Made by a program: the position numbers and the translations under genes. Positions 1 to 7,612 of a stretch of 36,415 bases of DNA are shown here, piece by piece (position 1 is the stretch's first letter; each line of letters begins with the position of its first letter). Source of the DNA: Lentilactobacillus hilgardii DSM 20176 = ATCC 8290 (lineage in GTDB: Bacteria > Bacillota > Bacilli > Lactobacillales > Lactobacillaceae). The notes under the pieces were generated by a model. That model saw only the letters and a program-made list of their open reading frames with translations. It ran no database searches and was not told the origin of the DNA. The DNA is taken from assembly GCF_000159315.1 (NCBI RefSeq), contig NZ_GG669996.1, forward strand, positions 66,516 to 102,930, written 5' to 3'.

Positions 1-1
1 T

Positions 2-832
2 CTTTCAATAATTGGAAACTCAGCTGTTTTAAAAGCCGATGCGGTTAATAATTTATCGGGAATTGTTTCAACTTTGCTATTAATCATCGGTCTATGGATT
101 GCTAGAGGAAAAAAACGTGAAAGAAGTAGTGACTTTAATGAAACATATTTGAGAAATCCCAAGCGACAATTATCTAAATTAAAATTTGAAACTGTATTTA
201 ATATAATAACGGGTACAGTTATTTTTATGCTATCATTAAAAATTGTATTTTCTGGTTTTAATGGTTTATTGATTGACAAGAAAAATATCCCCGAGTCTAT
301 GACTGGAATTGGTGCTATAATAGCAAGCTTTGTAATGCTATTTGTCTGGTTATTGAATAAAAAAGCTGGACGTAAATTTCATAATGCAGCATTATCGGCT
401 GCTGCTAAAGATAGTTTGGGGGATGCAATAACCAGCATTGGCACTGGCGTAGCAATTTTTGCTAGTTTACTTTTTCAGATTAATTGGTTAGATAATGTAT
501 CTAGCATAATTGTCGGACTTTTTATTCTAGCGTCTGGAATTAGTATTATTAAGGAAAATTCACGTAACCTTACTGATAGCATTGACGCTGAGCTTGAAAA
601 TGAAATTAAAGCAAAAATAAATGATTTTTCTGATGTTAATAGGGTGTACGGTCTTAAGGCTCATTATAGTGGAAATTTATTATTTCTTGATGTAACAATT
701 GCTTTATTGCCTACAATGAGTGTTTTGAATAGCTATTACTTATGTGAAGATATTGAAGCAATGCTTAGAAAAGAATTTGGTATTATTGATACAAATATAA
801 CAGTAATTCCCTATATCCCCAAGAATGTATAG
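2..832 (+). CDS. Cation diffusion facilitator (CDF) family metal efflux transporter, 5' end cut by window edge
   Basis: The reading frame is open from base 2 to the stop at 832, so the gene starts outside the window; the TTG at 74 is internal. CDF proteins export divalent metals (Zn, Mn, Fe, Co) in exchange for protons at the cytoplasmic membrane. Visible here are transmembrane helices, the helix-2 metal-site sequence around LKADAVNNLSG (an Asp followed four residues on by Asn) and the helix-5 motif DSLGD (DxxxD) near codon 137, followed by a soluble C-terminal domain of about 85 residues typical of the family (ELENEIKAKI onward). The Asp/Asn pattern is closer to the Mn/Fe-type branches than to classical Zn exporters with HxxxD, but the substrate is inference. 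No terminator hairpin is obvious directly after the stop. Confidence 0.88.
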   Translation, partial: LSIIGNSAVLKADAVNNLSGIVSTLLLIIGLWIARGKKRERSSDFNETYLRNPKRQLSKLKFETVFNIITGTVIFMLSLKIVFSGFNGLLIDKKNIPESMTGIGAIIASFVMLFVWLLNKKAGRKFHNAALSAAAKDSLGDAITSIGTGVAIFASLLFQINWLDNVSSIIVGLFILASGISIIKENSRNLTDSIDAELENEIKAKINDFSDVNRVYGLKAHYSGNLLFLDVTIALLPTMSVLNSYYLCEDIEAMLRKEFGIIDTNITVIPYIPKNV

Positions 833-911
833 ATAACACATTTGGGGGAGAATTGGGGGATATCAAGCAAAGGATCCAATAATGACACTGTTTTAGCTAG
901 AATGTGCACTA

Positions 912-1010
912 ATGGTAATGTTTGACCTGCCTGTTGAAACGAATGAGGAATGGCGAGCTTATCGGAAGTTTCGCAAAGCATTGATTAACGTGAGCTTTTT
1001 CTATTTACAA
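912..1010 (+). pseudogene. cas2: Truncated cas2 remnant (type II CRISPR-Cas)
   Basis: The frame from ATG 912 reads MVMFDLPVETNEEW, then RAYRKFRKALIN and SFFYLQ, which follows the N-terminus of type II Cas2 proteins: first beta strand with the metal-site Asp in the MFDLP motif, then the RxYRxFRKxLI helix and the start of the second strand. Cas2 forms the Cas1-Cas2 spacer-acquisition complex. Only about 33 residues match; the frame then meets a stop at 1023-1025, so some 60-70 C-terminal residues of a normal Cas2 (about 100 residues) are missing. No ribosome-binding site stands in front of the ATG, and no cas9, cas1, csn2 or repeat array is seen, so this is a dead fragment. Family assignment is from remembered motifs. 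Confidence 0.75.
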
Positions 1011-1169
1011 ATTGATCCTATATAATAGGCAACGTTCTATTAGTTCGTAGAAATCACTGATGGTTTGATCCGAATACAGACGCGGCTTTAACTGGTCATC
1101 AAGATAGATCACACCGTTAATGTATTCGATATATAAATTTTTATCCCTAAAGTAGGTTTCTTTTCTCAT
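1005..1169 (-). CDS. Small hypothetical protein, 54 residues
   Basis: The frame starts with ATG at 1169 behind a good ribosome-binding site (GAGGTG seven bases upstream) and runs 54 codons to a TAA at 1005. The product is rich in Tyr, Asp and Arg (for example YIEYINGVIYLDDQLKPRLY) with no signal peptide or membrane segment. I do not recognise a family. Its last codons overlap the 3' end of the cas2 relic on the other strand, so the C-terminus may be an artefact of the same junction and the original protein may have ended differently. A TATATTATA stretch just upstream of the ribosome site could serve as a -10 element but no -35 is convincing. It could be an expressed orphan or the stump of a lost operon. 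Confidence 0.45.
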   Translation of the reverse strand: MRKETYFRDKNLYIEYINGVIYLDDQLKPRLYSDQTISDFYELIERCLLYRINL

Positions 1170-1243
1170 GTTTATCACCTCTATAATATAGATACGATAA
1201 AACGGCTAATTCACACCGAATAAAACAAAAAATAGAGTATTTG

Positions 1244-1260
1244 TGGAACAAATATGGAAC
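1244..1260. repeat. TGGAAC direct repeat, 11-base period
   Basis: TGGAAC occurs at 1244-1249 and 1255-1260, one helical turn apart, 75-90 bases upstream of the small minus-strand frame that starts at 1169. The spacing would suit a dimeric regulator binding one face of the helix. No regulator is known from this window; operator function is inference. Confidence 0.3.
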
Positions 1261-1344
1261 ATGATTCTCTAGATACTGTTATATAGGCAAAAGGCGTTAC
1301 TACTCTTAAGTAAGAGAGTTAGAATCGGCTTAAGTTAGAAAATA

Positions 1345-1389
1345 AAAAGCGCATTGTATCAGTACTAATTACTGATGCAATGCGCTTTT
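1345..1389 (-). terminator. Rho-independent terminator after the nuclease gene
   Basis: A long near-perfect stem pairs AAAAGCGCATTG plus ATCAGTA with their complements around a CTAAT loop. On the minus strand it is followed by a T-rich run (CTTTTTATTTT), so it terminates the nuclease transcript about 150 bases after its stop. The plus-strand tail is weaker. Confidence 0.8.
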
Positions 1390-1537
1390 GAATTATCTTG
1401 AAGGTAACATTGTTTTTTAGTTAATTGAAGCCAGTATAAAGGGATAAAATGCCCAAATGTATAAAATAACATGCAGAATATAAATTCTCTGCATACTACA
1501 AATAAGAATGAAATGATAAAGGCTTACCTAATAATAT

Positions 1538-2746
1538 TTAAGGGCGTGCGTATTGATTCCCACGGGCAGCCCGAGTTGCACCATTAGCAGTGGCTTGAGT
1601 CTCACTTACATATTGATAATTAGTTGGGTTGGTAACTCGAGAATAATATTTTTGACTGTCAGATACAAAGACCATGCCGGCTGCAGCAACTGTCCACTGG
1701 CCCTCCTTAGTTGTTTTATTAGTGGCTTGACTTGTTGTACCTGTGGTCGTTTGACTACTTGTGGTTTGGTGTTTTGAAGTGCAAGTCGAATTTCCATGAT
1801 AATCGCCATTTGAATAAGAAGATTGATTCTTTTTTGTGCGCGAGTTGGGGCTGGTAATTGGTTTAGCATTGCTACTACCGTCATTGTAATTGATCTTGAT
1901 ACCTTCCACAGAATTGATAACAACAATTTCGGTATTGAGGACATCATCCGAGGACTTTATGTTTACAATGGATCCGCGAGGGATATTTTCATTTCCCTTG
2001 TAGACCGGAGTGGTTTCATAGTCAATTGTGTTTTTAGTCCCGGGATAATTGTTCCAGTAATTTTCGGCTGTTTCCTCCGCATATCTCATGCCACCGCTTT
2101 GATCCGCACCAACATTTTGAGGTCGAGTTCCCGTAGTGAAATTATATTCAGACGTATAGGATTTACTGCCTAGTAAACTATCAGCGATTGAATGGCTACG
2201 GTTGTATAGATAACCATGATAAGTGCGTCCAGTGAGGCAATAATTGATTGCAACTTTTGGATTGCTTGAAGGCCAAGCTGGAGGAGCTAGCGGTTCACCT
2301 TGTCGAGAGCCTTTGGATGATTGATACTCGGCATACGTTAATACTGCTCTGGCAGTGGCAGAACGTCCCTGTTTGTCTTTAGTAAAACGGTAATCGCCAG
2401 CCTTTAAATGACTAAAACCGGTAATGTGTGCCTTGCCGTTCACCCAATAATAGTTACTGGTTGGACCAGCAGATTCTTTATCTGTAGCCGTTACTAATTT
2501 TTGAGAAATTGCGCTATGATGTTGCGTATTGGAACTGGTTGAATTTGATTCAACTTGTTTATGGCTTGAATCTGAATTGTCAGACTCTTTGCTGATTGCT
2601 GTTACTTTGGATGAATGATTTTTAGAGGAGAGATTTGCTTGGCCATTTCCGCAGGCTGAAAGTAATCCACCAGTTAATAATATAGTTACAAAAATAATTA
2701 TGTACTTTGGGATAAAGGTGTATCCCTTTTTATTATTTTGATGCAC
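1538..2746 (-). CDS. Surface lipoprotein DNA/RNA non-specific endonuclease
   Basis: The GTG at 2746 is preferred because GGGGGA lies eight bases upstream; the TTG at 2761 lies inside that site. The 402-residue product has a basic N-terminus, a hydrophobic segment and the lipobox LSAC, so it should be lipid-anchored outside the cell. A Ser/Thr/His-rich stretch (about residues 35-80) precedes a nuclease domain (about 90-290) with the motif YNRSHSIADSLLG, carrying the catalytic His of the DRGH-type motif, then GTRPQNVGADQSGGMRYAE, whose Asn fits the metal ligand of this superfamily. Such enzymes cut DNA and RNA outside the cell, for nutrient use, biofilm DNA or DNA uptake. A low-complexity Thr/Ser/Gln linker (about 315-350) leads to a C-terminal block ending RGNQYARP. 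The motif has Ser in place of Gly (RSH instead of RGH), as I recall in other lactobacilli. The gene is monocistronic; no clear promoter is visible. Confidence 0.85.
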   Translation of the reverse strand: MHQNNKKGYTFIPKYIIIFVTILLTGGLLSACGNGQANLSSKNHSSKVTAISKESDNSDSSHKQVESNSTSSNTQHHSAISQKLVTATDKESAGPTSNYYWVNGKAHITGFSHLKAGDYRFTKDKQGRSATARAVLTYAEYQSSKGSRQGEPLAPPAWPSSNPKVAINYCLTGRTYHGYLYNRSHSIADSLLGSKSYTSEYNFTTGTRPQNVGADQSGGMRYAEETAENYWNNYPGTKNTIDYETTPVYKGNENIPRGSIVNIKSSDDVLNTEIVVINSVEGIKINYNDGSSNAKPITSPNSRTKKNQSSYSNGDYHGNSTCTSKHQTTSSQTTTGTTSQATNKTTKEGQWTVAAAGMVFVSDSQKYYSRVTNPTNYQYVSETQATANGATRAARGNQYARP

Positions 2747-3279
2747 AATGATATCCCCCAAATATTAAGCCCTGTCAAAGGCGTTTTCAGCTTTTATAGT
2801 CTTCAGTGTCTGGACAATTGTTTTAGTTTAAGCATCCCCTTGTAGGCTTTGATCGTCTCTTCTAGCGATAATTACTGTGAACGCGTTGAAAACACGATTG
2901 ATTAATAATATTGTCTTGTTAATAATTATATCAATATATAAAAGAAAATAACAATTCTTTATGATACTTGTTTTGTAGTTGATCAACAGCAAAAGCGTTG
3001 GCTGAAAAAAGAATTGATGAGAAATGTAGACAAAATCGCACTTTTTTCGACTAAATAACTGTGACCGGTTGGAAGTAAATGCCACTTTGAGTGCTAACAA
3101 ATAATGTCAGAGATGGTGGGGATAATTCAGGCATCGAATGATGTTTAATTCTAGAATTTAATATTGTGAAGATTTATTAACCAACTAATAAGCTTGCAAC
3201 AAATTCGGGCATGATCCCTTGTTATCCATGTCATTAATTGGCATAATAAAACAAGATATCTATATTTGGGGTGAGTTAA
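2747..3279. other. Spacer between nuclease gene and mprF, no supported gene
   Basis: About 530 AT-rich bases separate the divergent nuclease and mprF genes. A minus-strand open frame of 90 codons (2828-3100) has a TTG start with no ribosome-binding site and an implausible composition (runs of Ile, Leu, Phe), so I treat it as non-coding. The last 60 bases contain the mprF promoter. The rest shows no structure I can assign; it may be a degenerate repeat. Confidence 0.6.
3219..3247 (+). promoter_or_regulatory. Predicted sigma-A promoter of mprF
   Basis: TTGTTA (3219-3224) and CATAAT (3242-3247) are separated by 17 bases and lie about 30 bases upstream of the mprF start. The elements match four or more positions of the consensus each. 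Confidence 0.6.
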
Positions 3280-5847
3280 TTGGCAAAGTTAAAAGCCTTT
3301 CTTGATAAACGGATGACAATTATCAAATTGTTATTTGTGTTTTCCGTTTTAATTTTCGTTGTTCGACAATTGGCAAAAATCGTTCGGCAAATTAATGGTG
3401 AAGAGTTTAAACAAATTTTAGCGAATCAGTCAGATCTATCACTTTTGCTAATGCTGATAATTGGTTTTGTTTCGATATTACCAATGCTGATTTATGATTT
3501 TTCGATTGTAAGATTTTTACCAACCAAGTTTTCTCCATGGTACATTGTTAAAAGTGGTTGGGTCGTCAATACCTTTACCAATCTGCTGGGGTTTGGCGGC
3601 TTACTTGGTGCAAGTCTTCGAGCTCATTTTTATGGTAAAGGGGCATCTCGTAAGCAAATTCTTTATGCAATTTCAAAGGTTGCTTTATTTTTAATTTCAG
3701 GTCTATCGCTTTTGTGTTTTGTGGCCTTAATCATGATTTTTGGATTTGGCATTGGTCAAGTCTTCTCTCATTACTGGATATGGCTTTTGGGTGGCGCAAT
3801 TTATTTCCCTGCTGTTTTTATTTTCACCAAACTGAACCAATCCGATTTTTTTCACGATCTTTCGACCAAGCAGGAATTTGTTATGGCAACCGGATCATTA
3901 TTAGAGTGGTCAAGTGCTTTGGGGTTCTTTGTCCTAGTTGGTTACTTGATGGGGCTACCCATCGATTTTGCAGCAGTAGTTCCTATTTTTGTGGTCGCCA
4001 ATGTTGCCGGAGTTGTTTCGATGATTCCTGGAGGCCTTGGTTCATTTGATATCTTTATTATCATCGGTCTTGGATTTATTGGTGTTGGTCGGAGTGATGC
4101 TTTGGTCTGGATCCTGCTTTATCGGACATTTTATTATTTAGTGCCCTTTGTGGTCGGATCAGCGCTCTTTGTCCATGATACTGGGAATAAGATTAATACC
4201 TTCCTGGACAATCTACCCCAAATCTTAATTCGACGATTTGCACAAATTCTGTTGACAATCTTTATGTATTTCTCAGGGATTATGATGCTCTTATTTGCGA
4301 CTGTGCCCAATGTTGTGATTGTTAACCGACTTTATATTCGACTATTTCCATATTCAATTTTCTTTGTTAGCCATATTATGAATATTATTGTGGCATTTTT
4401 ATTGATTGGTTTAGCAAGTGGCGTATGGGCGCGGACAAAACGTGCTTTTTGGCCAACTGTGATTGTGCTAATTATTTCAGTCTTAAATACATGGTTTAAT
4501 GAAGCGTTCACTTGGCGGATGGTCACGTTATTTCTTCTTATTCTGGTTCTTCTTTGGTTATCAAGAAAGGTTCTTTACCGAGATCGAATGGCTAATTCAT
4601 GGGGTGTGTTGCTTTTTAACGGATCATTGTTTGTCACTACCTTTATCGGTTACACGTTGGTTGGAATTGCAGCAAATCCACATACGCCGTTGCATTTTGA
4701 CAAGGCATATCTTTTTCCATCGCAAGCAGCTTGGTTGGTTGGCTTTGTTGGCTTGGTAATTGCTTTGTTGGTACTATTTGCTGTTAATCGGTATTTGTCC
4801 GCTGATCGGCCGTCGTGGCTGTACGAACCATTTGATGCTGAACGTGTTCGAAATGTTATTAATAAGTTTGGTGGAAATGAAAATAGTCATCTTGCCTTTC
4901 TTCGTGATAAACAATTATATTTTTATCAGGAGAATGGTCAGGATCAGGTTTTCTTTATGTTTCGGAAAACAGCGGATAAGATTTTGATCATGGGGGAACC
5001 TGTTGGAAACAAAGGTAAAATGATGACCGCTATTGACCACTTCATGACGGAAGCTGATAAACAGGATTATAAGCTGCTATTTTATGAAATTAATCAAGAT
5101 TTAACAATGCGACTTCACGAAAGCGGATTTGATTTTATTAAAACCGGTGAGGATGGATTAGTTAATTTAAACGAATTTACGCTTAGTGGTAAGCGTCATC
5201 GGGGCGAACGTGCCTTAATGAATAAATTTAATCGTGAGGGGTACCAGTTCGAACTTTTACAGCCACCATTCGATCAGACACTAATTGGTAAATTAAAAGT
5301 AATATCTGATGAATGGCTCGATAATCGACCTGAAAAGGGCTTCTCACTTGGCTTTTTTGATGAGACGTACTTAAATGAGGCACCAATTGCAGTCATGAGG
5401 GATCCAAACGGCGAAATTGTTGCCTTTGCAAATCTTATGCCGGATGGTAATCATGAAATCACGTCAATTGATTTGATGAGGTCTTCGTCTAAAGCACCAT
5501 CCGGTATTATGGATGGCATTTTGGTCAATTTATATCATTATTCCCATGAGGAAGGGTATCAATACTTTGATTTGGGAATGTCACCTCTTTCCAATGTTGG
5601 AACATCTCGCTTTAGCTTTACTCAGGAAAGAATCGTACATTTAATCTATGAATATGGATATAATTTATATAGTTTTGAAGGATTGAGATCATATAAAAAT
5701 AAGTATGTTGATGAATGGAAGCCTAAGTACATTGCTTATTACCGTGGAAATTCACTTGCATTTTCAGTCCTTCAAATTCTGCCAGTGGTTAACAAGCCAC
5801 AAAAACGGATCCGAATAGGGCTGTTTAAATGGCTGGTTGCCGATTAA
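3280..5847 (+). CDS. mprF: Phosphatidylglycerol lysyltransferase/flippase MprF
   Basis: MprF transfers lysine from lysyl-tRNA to phosphatidylglycerol and flips the product to the outer leaflet, lowering membrane negative charge and giving resistance to cationic peptides. The 855-residue length is the usual bifunctional size. Residues 1 to about 500 are very hydrophobic, with some 12-14 membrane segments forming the flippase; residues from about 507 (DRPSWLYEPFDAERV) form the cytoplasmic synthase domain of the DUF2156/GNAT-like fold, including the characteristic FDLGMSPLSN near residue 765. The start is TTG, placed four bases after GGGGTGAG. The gene stands alone between its own promoter and a two-way terminator. 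The amino acid transferred (Lys, Ala or Arg) cannot be read from the sequence. Confidence 0.93.
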   Translation: MAKLKAFLDKRMTIIKLLFVFSVLIFVVRQLAKIVRQINGEEFKQILANQSDLSLLLMLIIGFVSILPMLIYDFSIVRFLPTKFSPWYIVKSGWVVNTFTNLLGFGGLLGASLRAHFYGKGASRKQILYAISKVALFLISGLSLLCFVALIMIFGFGIGQVFSHYWIWLLGGAIYFPAVFIFTKLNQSDFFHDLSTKQEFVMATGSLLEWSSALGFFVLVGYLMGLPIDFAAVVPIFVVANVAGVVSMIPGGLGSFDIFIIIGLGFIGVGRSDALVWILLYRTFYYLVPFVVGSALFVHDTGNKINTFLDNLPQILIRRFAQILLTIFMYFSGIMMLLFATVPNVVIVNRLYIRLFPYSIFFVSHIMNIIVAFLLIGLASGVWARTKRAFWPTVIVLIISVLNTWFNEAFTWRMVTLFLLILVLLWLSRKVLYRDRMANSWGVLLFNGSLFVTTFIGYTLVGIAANPHTPLHFDKAYLFPSQAAWLVGFVGLVIALLVLFAVNRYLSADRPSWLYEPFDAERVRNVINKFGGNENSHLAFLRDKQLYFYQENGQDQVFFMFRKTADKILIMGEPVGNKGKMMTAIDHFMTEADKQDYKLLFYEINQDLTMRLHESGFDFIKTGEDGLVNLNEFTLSGKRHRGERALMNKFNREGYQFELLQPPFDQTLIGKLKVISDEWLDNRPEKGFSLGFFDETYLNEAPIAVMRDPNGEIVAFANLMPDGNHEITSIDLMRSSSKAPSGIMDGILVNLYHYSHEEGYQYFDLGMSPLSNVGTSRFSFTQERIVHLIYEYGYNLYSFEGLRSYKNKYVDEWKPKYIAYYRGNSLAFSVLQILPVVNKPQKRIRIGLFKWLVAD

Positions 5848-5892
5848 CTGTTGGAGATTTTTTAAGCAACTGTTCTCTTGAATTTGGATCCC

Positions 5893-5943
5893 AAGCAAAA
5901 AAACAGTTAGTGCATTGAAACTTGCACTAACTGTTTTTTGCTT
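5893..5943. terminator. Bidirectional terminator between mprF and the unknown gene
   Basis: A perfect long stem pairs AAAAAACAGTTAGTGCA with its complement around a loop of about eight bases. A-rich and T-rich arms make it work in both directions, serving mprF on the plus strand and the converging unknown gene on the minus strand. Confidence 0.88.
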
Positions 5944-5944
5944 G

Positions 5945-6466
5945 TTAATGATTAAATTGAACTTGAATGCTCTCATTCGGTTTGGTAAATGCGTAAAAAA
6001 TGCGGTGACCGTGATGATTGATCAAAGATAGCTTTTTACCTTTAATTTGTGGTGCAGTCTGATCCTTTTTTAAGACACCATAAACGAAATTATTAATGTG
6101 TTTCTGGTTTACGTTATTTTTCAATTGGAATGGCTTATTAAAATCATGATTTGTGATTTGATTGATATGATAGCCTTTTGTAGAATATCCTCCAAAGACT
6201 CTTTGCCGAAATTGAACAATTAAATTGTTATTTTTTGTAAATCCCAATACAATTTGATCGCCGTGTCTGTCTGCTGATAATGCAACAACGCTTTTTTTAT
6301 CAATGGTTCGACCACTTTGATCTTTTGCGATTTGATTCATAATTATTTGAGGATTCCTGTTGTGAAGGAGCAGATAAGCCGATGTAGACAAGCTCAATAC
6401 TAAAAATATTAAAATAATTGATGGAAGTTTCCAATGAACGGAATTGTAGGTGGCCAAACGTTGCAA
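5945..6466 (-). CDS. Hypothetical membrane-anchored extracytoplasmic protein
   Basis: I do not recognise this family. The TTG at 6466 is chosen because GAGGAG lies seven bases upstream; the longer ATG start at 6520 has no ribosome site and an ATTATA/TATAAT-like -10 element (6523-6528) lies so close to it that transcription would begin about at that codon. The resulting 173-residue protein has a short cytoplasmic N-terminus, one transmembrane segment (about residues 14-35, LPSIILIFLVLSLSTSAYLLL) and a mainly polar, Asn/Lys/His-rich outer domain of about 135 residues with predicted strand-like alternation. No cysteines or catalytic motif stand out. It is monocistronic and ends in the terminator shared with mprF. 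A surface or envelope-associated role is inference only. Confidence 0.7.
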   Translation of the reverse strand: MQRLATYNSVHWKLPSIILIFLVLSLSTSAYLLLHNRNPQIIMNQIAKDQSGRTIDKKSVVALSADRHGDQIVLGFTKNNNLIVQFRQRVFGGYSTKGYHINQITNHDFNKPFQLKNNVNQKHINNFVYGVLKKDQTAPQIKGKKLSLINHHGHRIFYAFTKPNESIQVQFNH

Positions 6467-6663
6467 GAAAATGCTCCTCTCAAACTGAGTTGTCCTCAAA
6501 CTAATTTTGTTATCTACCATGCATTATAAAAAATAGTTATGACTTTTTTGTGAATGATATGTGAACAGAATGTGACTATGTTCATGACTAACTGAGTTAA
6601 AAGAGATGGTTGGTCAAAGATTCAGGGACAAAATGAGTTAAATTATTTGTAGTCTTGCCTCTA

Positions 6664-7548
6664 TTATTTCGCTAAAATAGTTTTAATATCATCTGCTAAT
6701 TGATGATACTGAGTTTCATAATAGCTTTGCTGTTGAAAGACCATACTAAGCGTTCGCGTAATATCAAAACTAGTTAAAGGGAGCTGAACTAATTGGTGGG
6801 TTGAAAGCTTTTCGGTGAGTAATGATCGATACATAAAGCTAATGCCCATATTTGCTTGCAGCAGGCTGATAATCGTTGACATGTCACCTATCGTAATGAT
6901 TTTAGAAAAATCCGATACCGAATGATTCACCATTGCCAACCAATCTTCCAGAATTGATCGTGTCCCTGATCCAACCTCTCGAAGTAAAAGCGGAAATTTT
7001 AAACACGCTTTTAAATCGACCCTTTTTTGATTAGCCAGTGGATTTTGAGGATTACATACAGCAATAAAATCATCTTTAAAAATTGGAATAGAATCATAAT
7101 CTGAAAGCTTGAAGTTGCCTTCAACTAGTCCAAATTCGATTTGGCCATTATCAATTTGCGTTAGAATTTGATCGGTATTGGCAACTAGGCAATCAATATT
7201 AGTGAACTTCGGTGCAATATGTTTAATGAAATTTGGTTCTACGATAGTGTTAAAAGATAAGGTAGCGCCAAATTTAAGTGATCGTTTATCATTAGGTCTC
7301 TGTAGATGTTGCAAAAGCTGATGACTTTTAATCCTGACATTTTCTATATACTTGGCTAATTCCTTACCGGCAGAAGTAATAATCAGATTTGGTCGTTCAT
7401 AGCGAACTAATTCAATTTGAAGATCCTTTTGCAAACTTGCTATTTGTTGAGTAACTGCCGGTTGAGTGATGTATAATTTTTGGGCCGTTTTTGTATAGGA
7501 TACAGTTTTTGCTAAAGTTAAAAATGTTTCATATCGTCTGTCAAGCAC
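6664..7548 (-). CDS. LysR-family transcriptional regulator, CysL/YeiE-like by context
   Basis: The GTG at 7548 is preferred: GGTGGAG lies eight bases upstream, while the ATG at 7596 has no ribosome site and would add 16 unlikely Asn/Ile-rich residues. The 294-residue protein has the N-terminal LysR winged helix-turn-helix (FLTLAKTVSYTKTAQKLYIT then QPAVTQQIASLQKDL, residues about 6-45) and a periplasmic-binding-protein-like effector domain from about residue 90. It is divergent from a YeiH-family transporter gene, the same arrangement as yeiE-yeiH in enterobacteria, so it probably controls that gene and itself through the inverted repeat at 7595-7612. The effector, perhaps a sulfur compound, is not readable from the sequence. 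Confidence 0.88.
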   Translation of the reverse strand: MLDRRYETFLTLAKTVSYTKTAQKLYITQPAVTQQIASLQKDLQIELVRYERPNLIITSAGKELAKYIENVRIKSHQLLQHLQRPNDKRSLKFGATLSFNTIVEPNFIKHIAPKFTNIDCLVANTDQILTQIDNGQIEFGLVEGNFKLSDYDSIPIFKDDFIAVCNPQNPLANQKRVDLKACLKFPLLLREVGSGTRSILEDWLAMVNHSVSDFSKIITIGDMSTIISLLQANMGISFMYRSLLTEKLSTHQLVQLPLTSFDITRTLSMVFQQQSYYETQYHQLADDIKTILAK

Positions 7549-7582
7549 AATAAAATCTCCACCATAATAAGAATTATTTATA

Positions 7583-7612
7583 TTGTTATTATACATTATA
7601 ATTATCTATAAT
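7583..7612 (+). promoter_or_regulatory. yeiH promoter with overlapping LysR-type inverted repeat
   Basis: TTGTTA (7583-7588) and TATAAT (7607-7612) form a promoter with an 18-base spacer. The -10 element is the right arm of a perfect inverted repeat ATTATA-N6-TATAAT at 7595-7612, which contains the T-N11-A pattern of LysR boxes. It lies in the 115-base gap between the divergent regulator and transporter genes, so binding could affect both. Operator function is inference. Confidence 0.55.

Larger units (their letters stand above)
833..1537. other. Gene-poor accessory spacer with a cas2 relic and an orphan small frame
   Basis: About 700 bases between the CDF gene and the nuclease gene hold no full-length gene. 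Inside it are a truncated cas2 (912-1010), a 54-codon minus-strand frame (1005-1169), a TGGAAC direct repeat (1244-1260) and the nuclease terminator (1345-1389). Near its left end TTGGGGGA occurs twice (842-849 and 853-860), 11 bases apart. A weak imperfect hairpin (ATGCAGA/TCTGCAT) lies near 1470-1494. No CRISPR repeat array is visible. The mixture of fragments suggests a decayed insertion or deletion scar. Confidence 0.7.

Noticed and set aside
890-900. GTTTTAGCTAG as a CRISPR repeat
   Set aside because: Only the first seven bases resemble type II-A repeats and no second copy is present.
2828-3100. 90-codon minus-strand frame as a gene
   Set aside because: TTG start without ribosome site and composition unlike the neighbours; treated as non-coding.
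3088-3100. GAGTGCTAA near 3092 as a CIRCE element
   Set aside because: Only one arm is present; no TTAGCACTC nine bases upstream.
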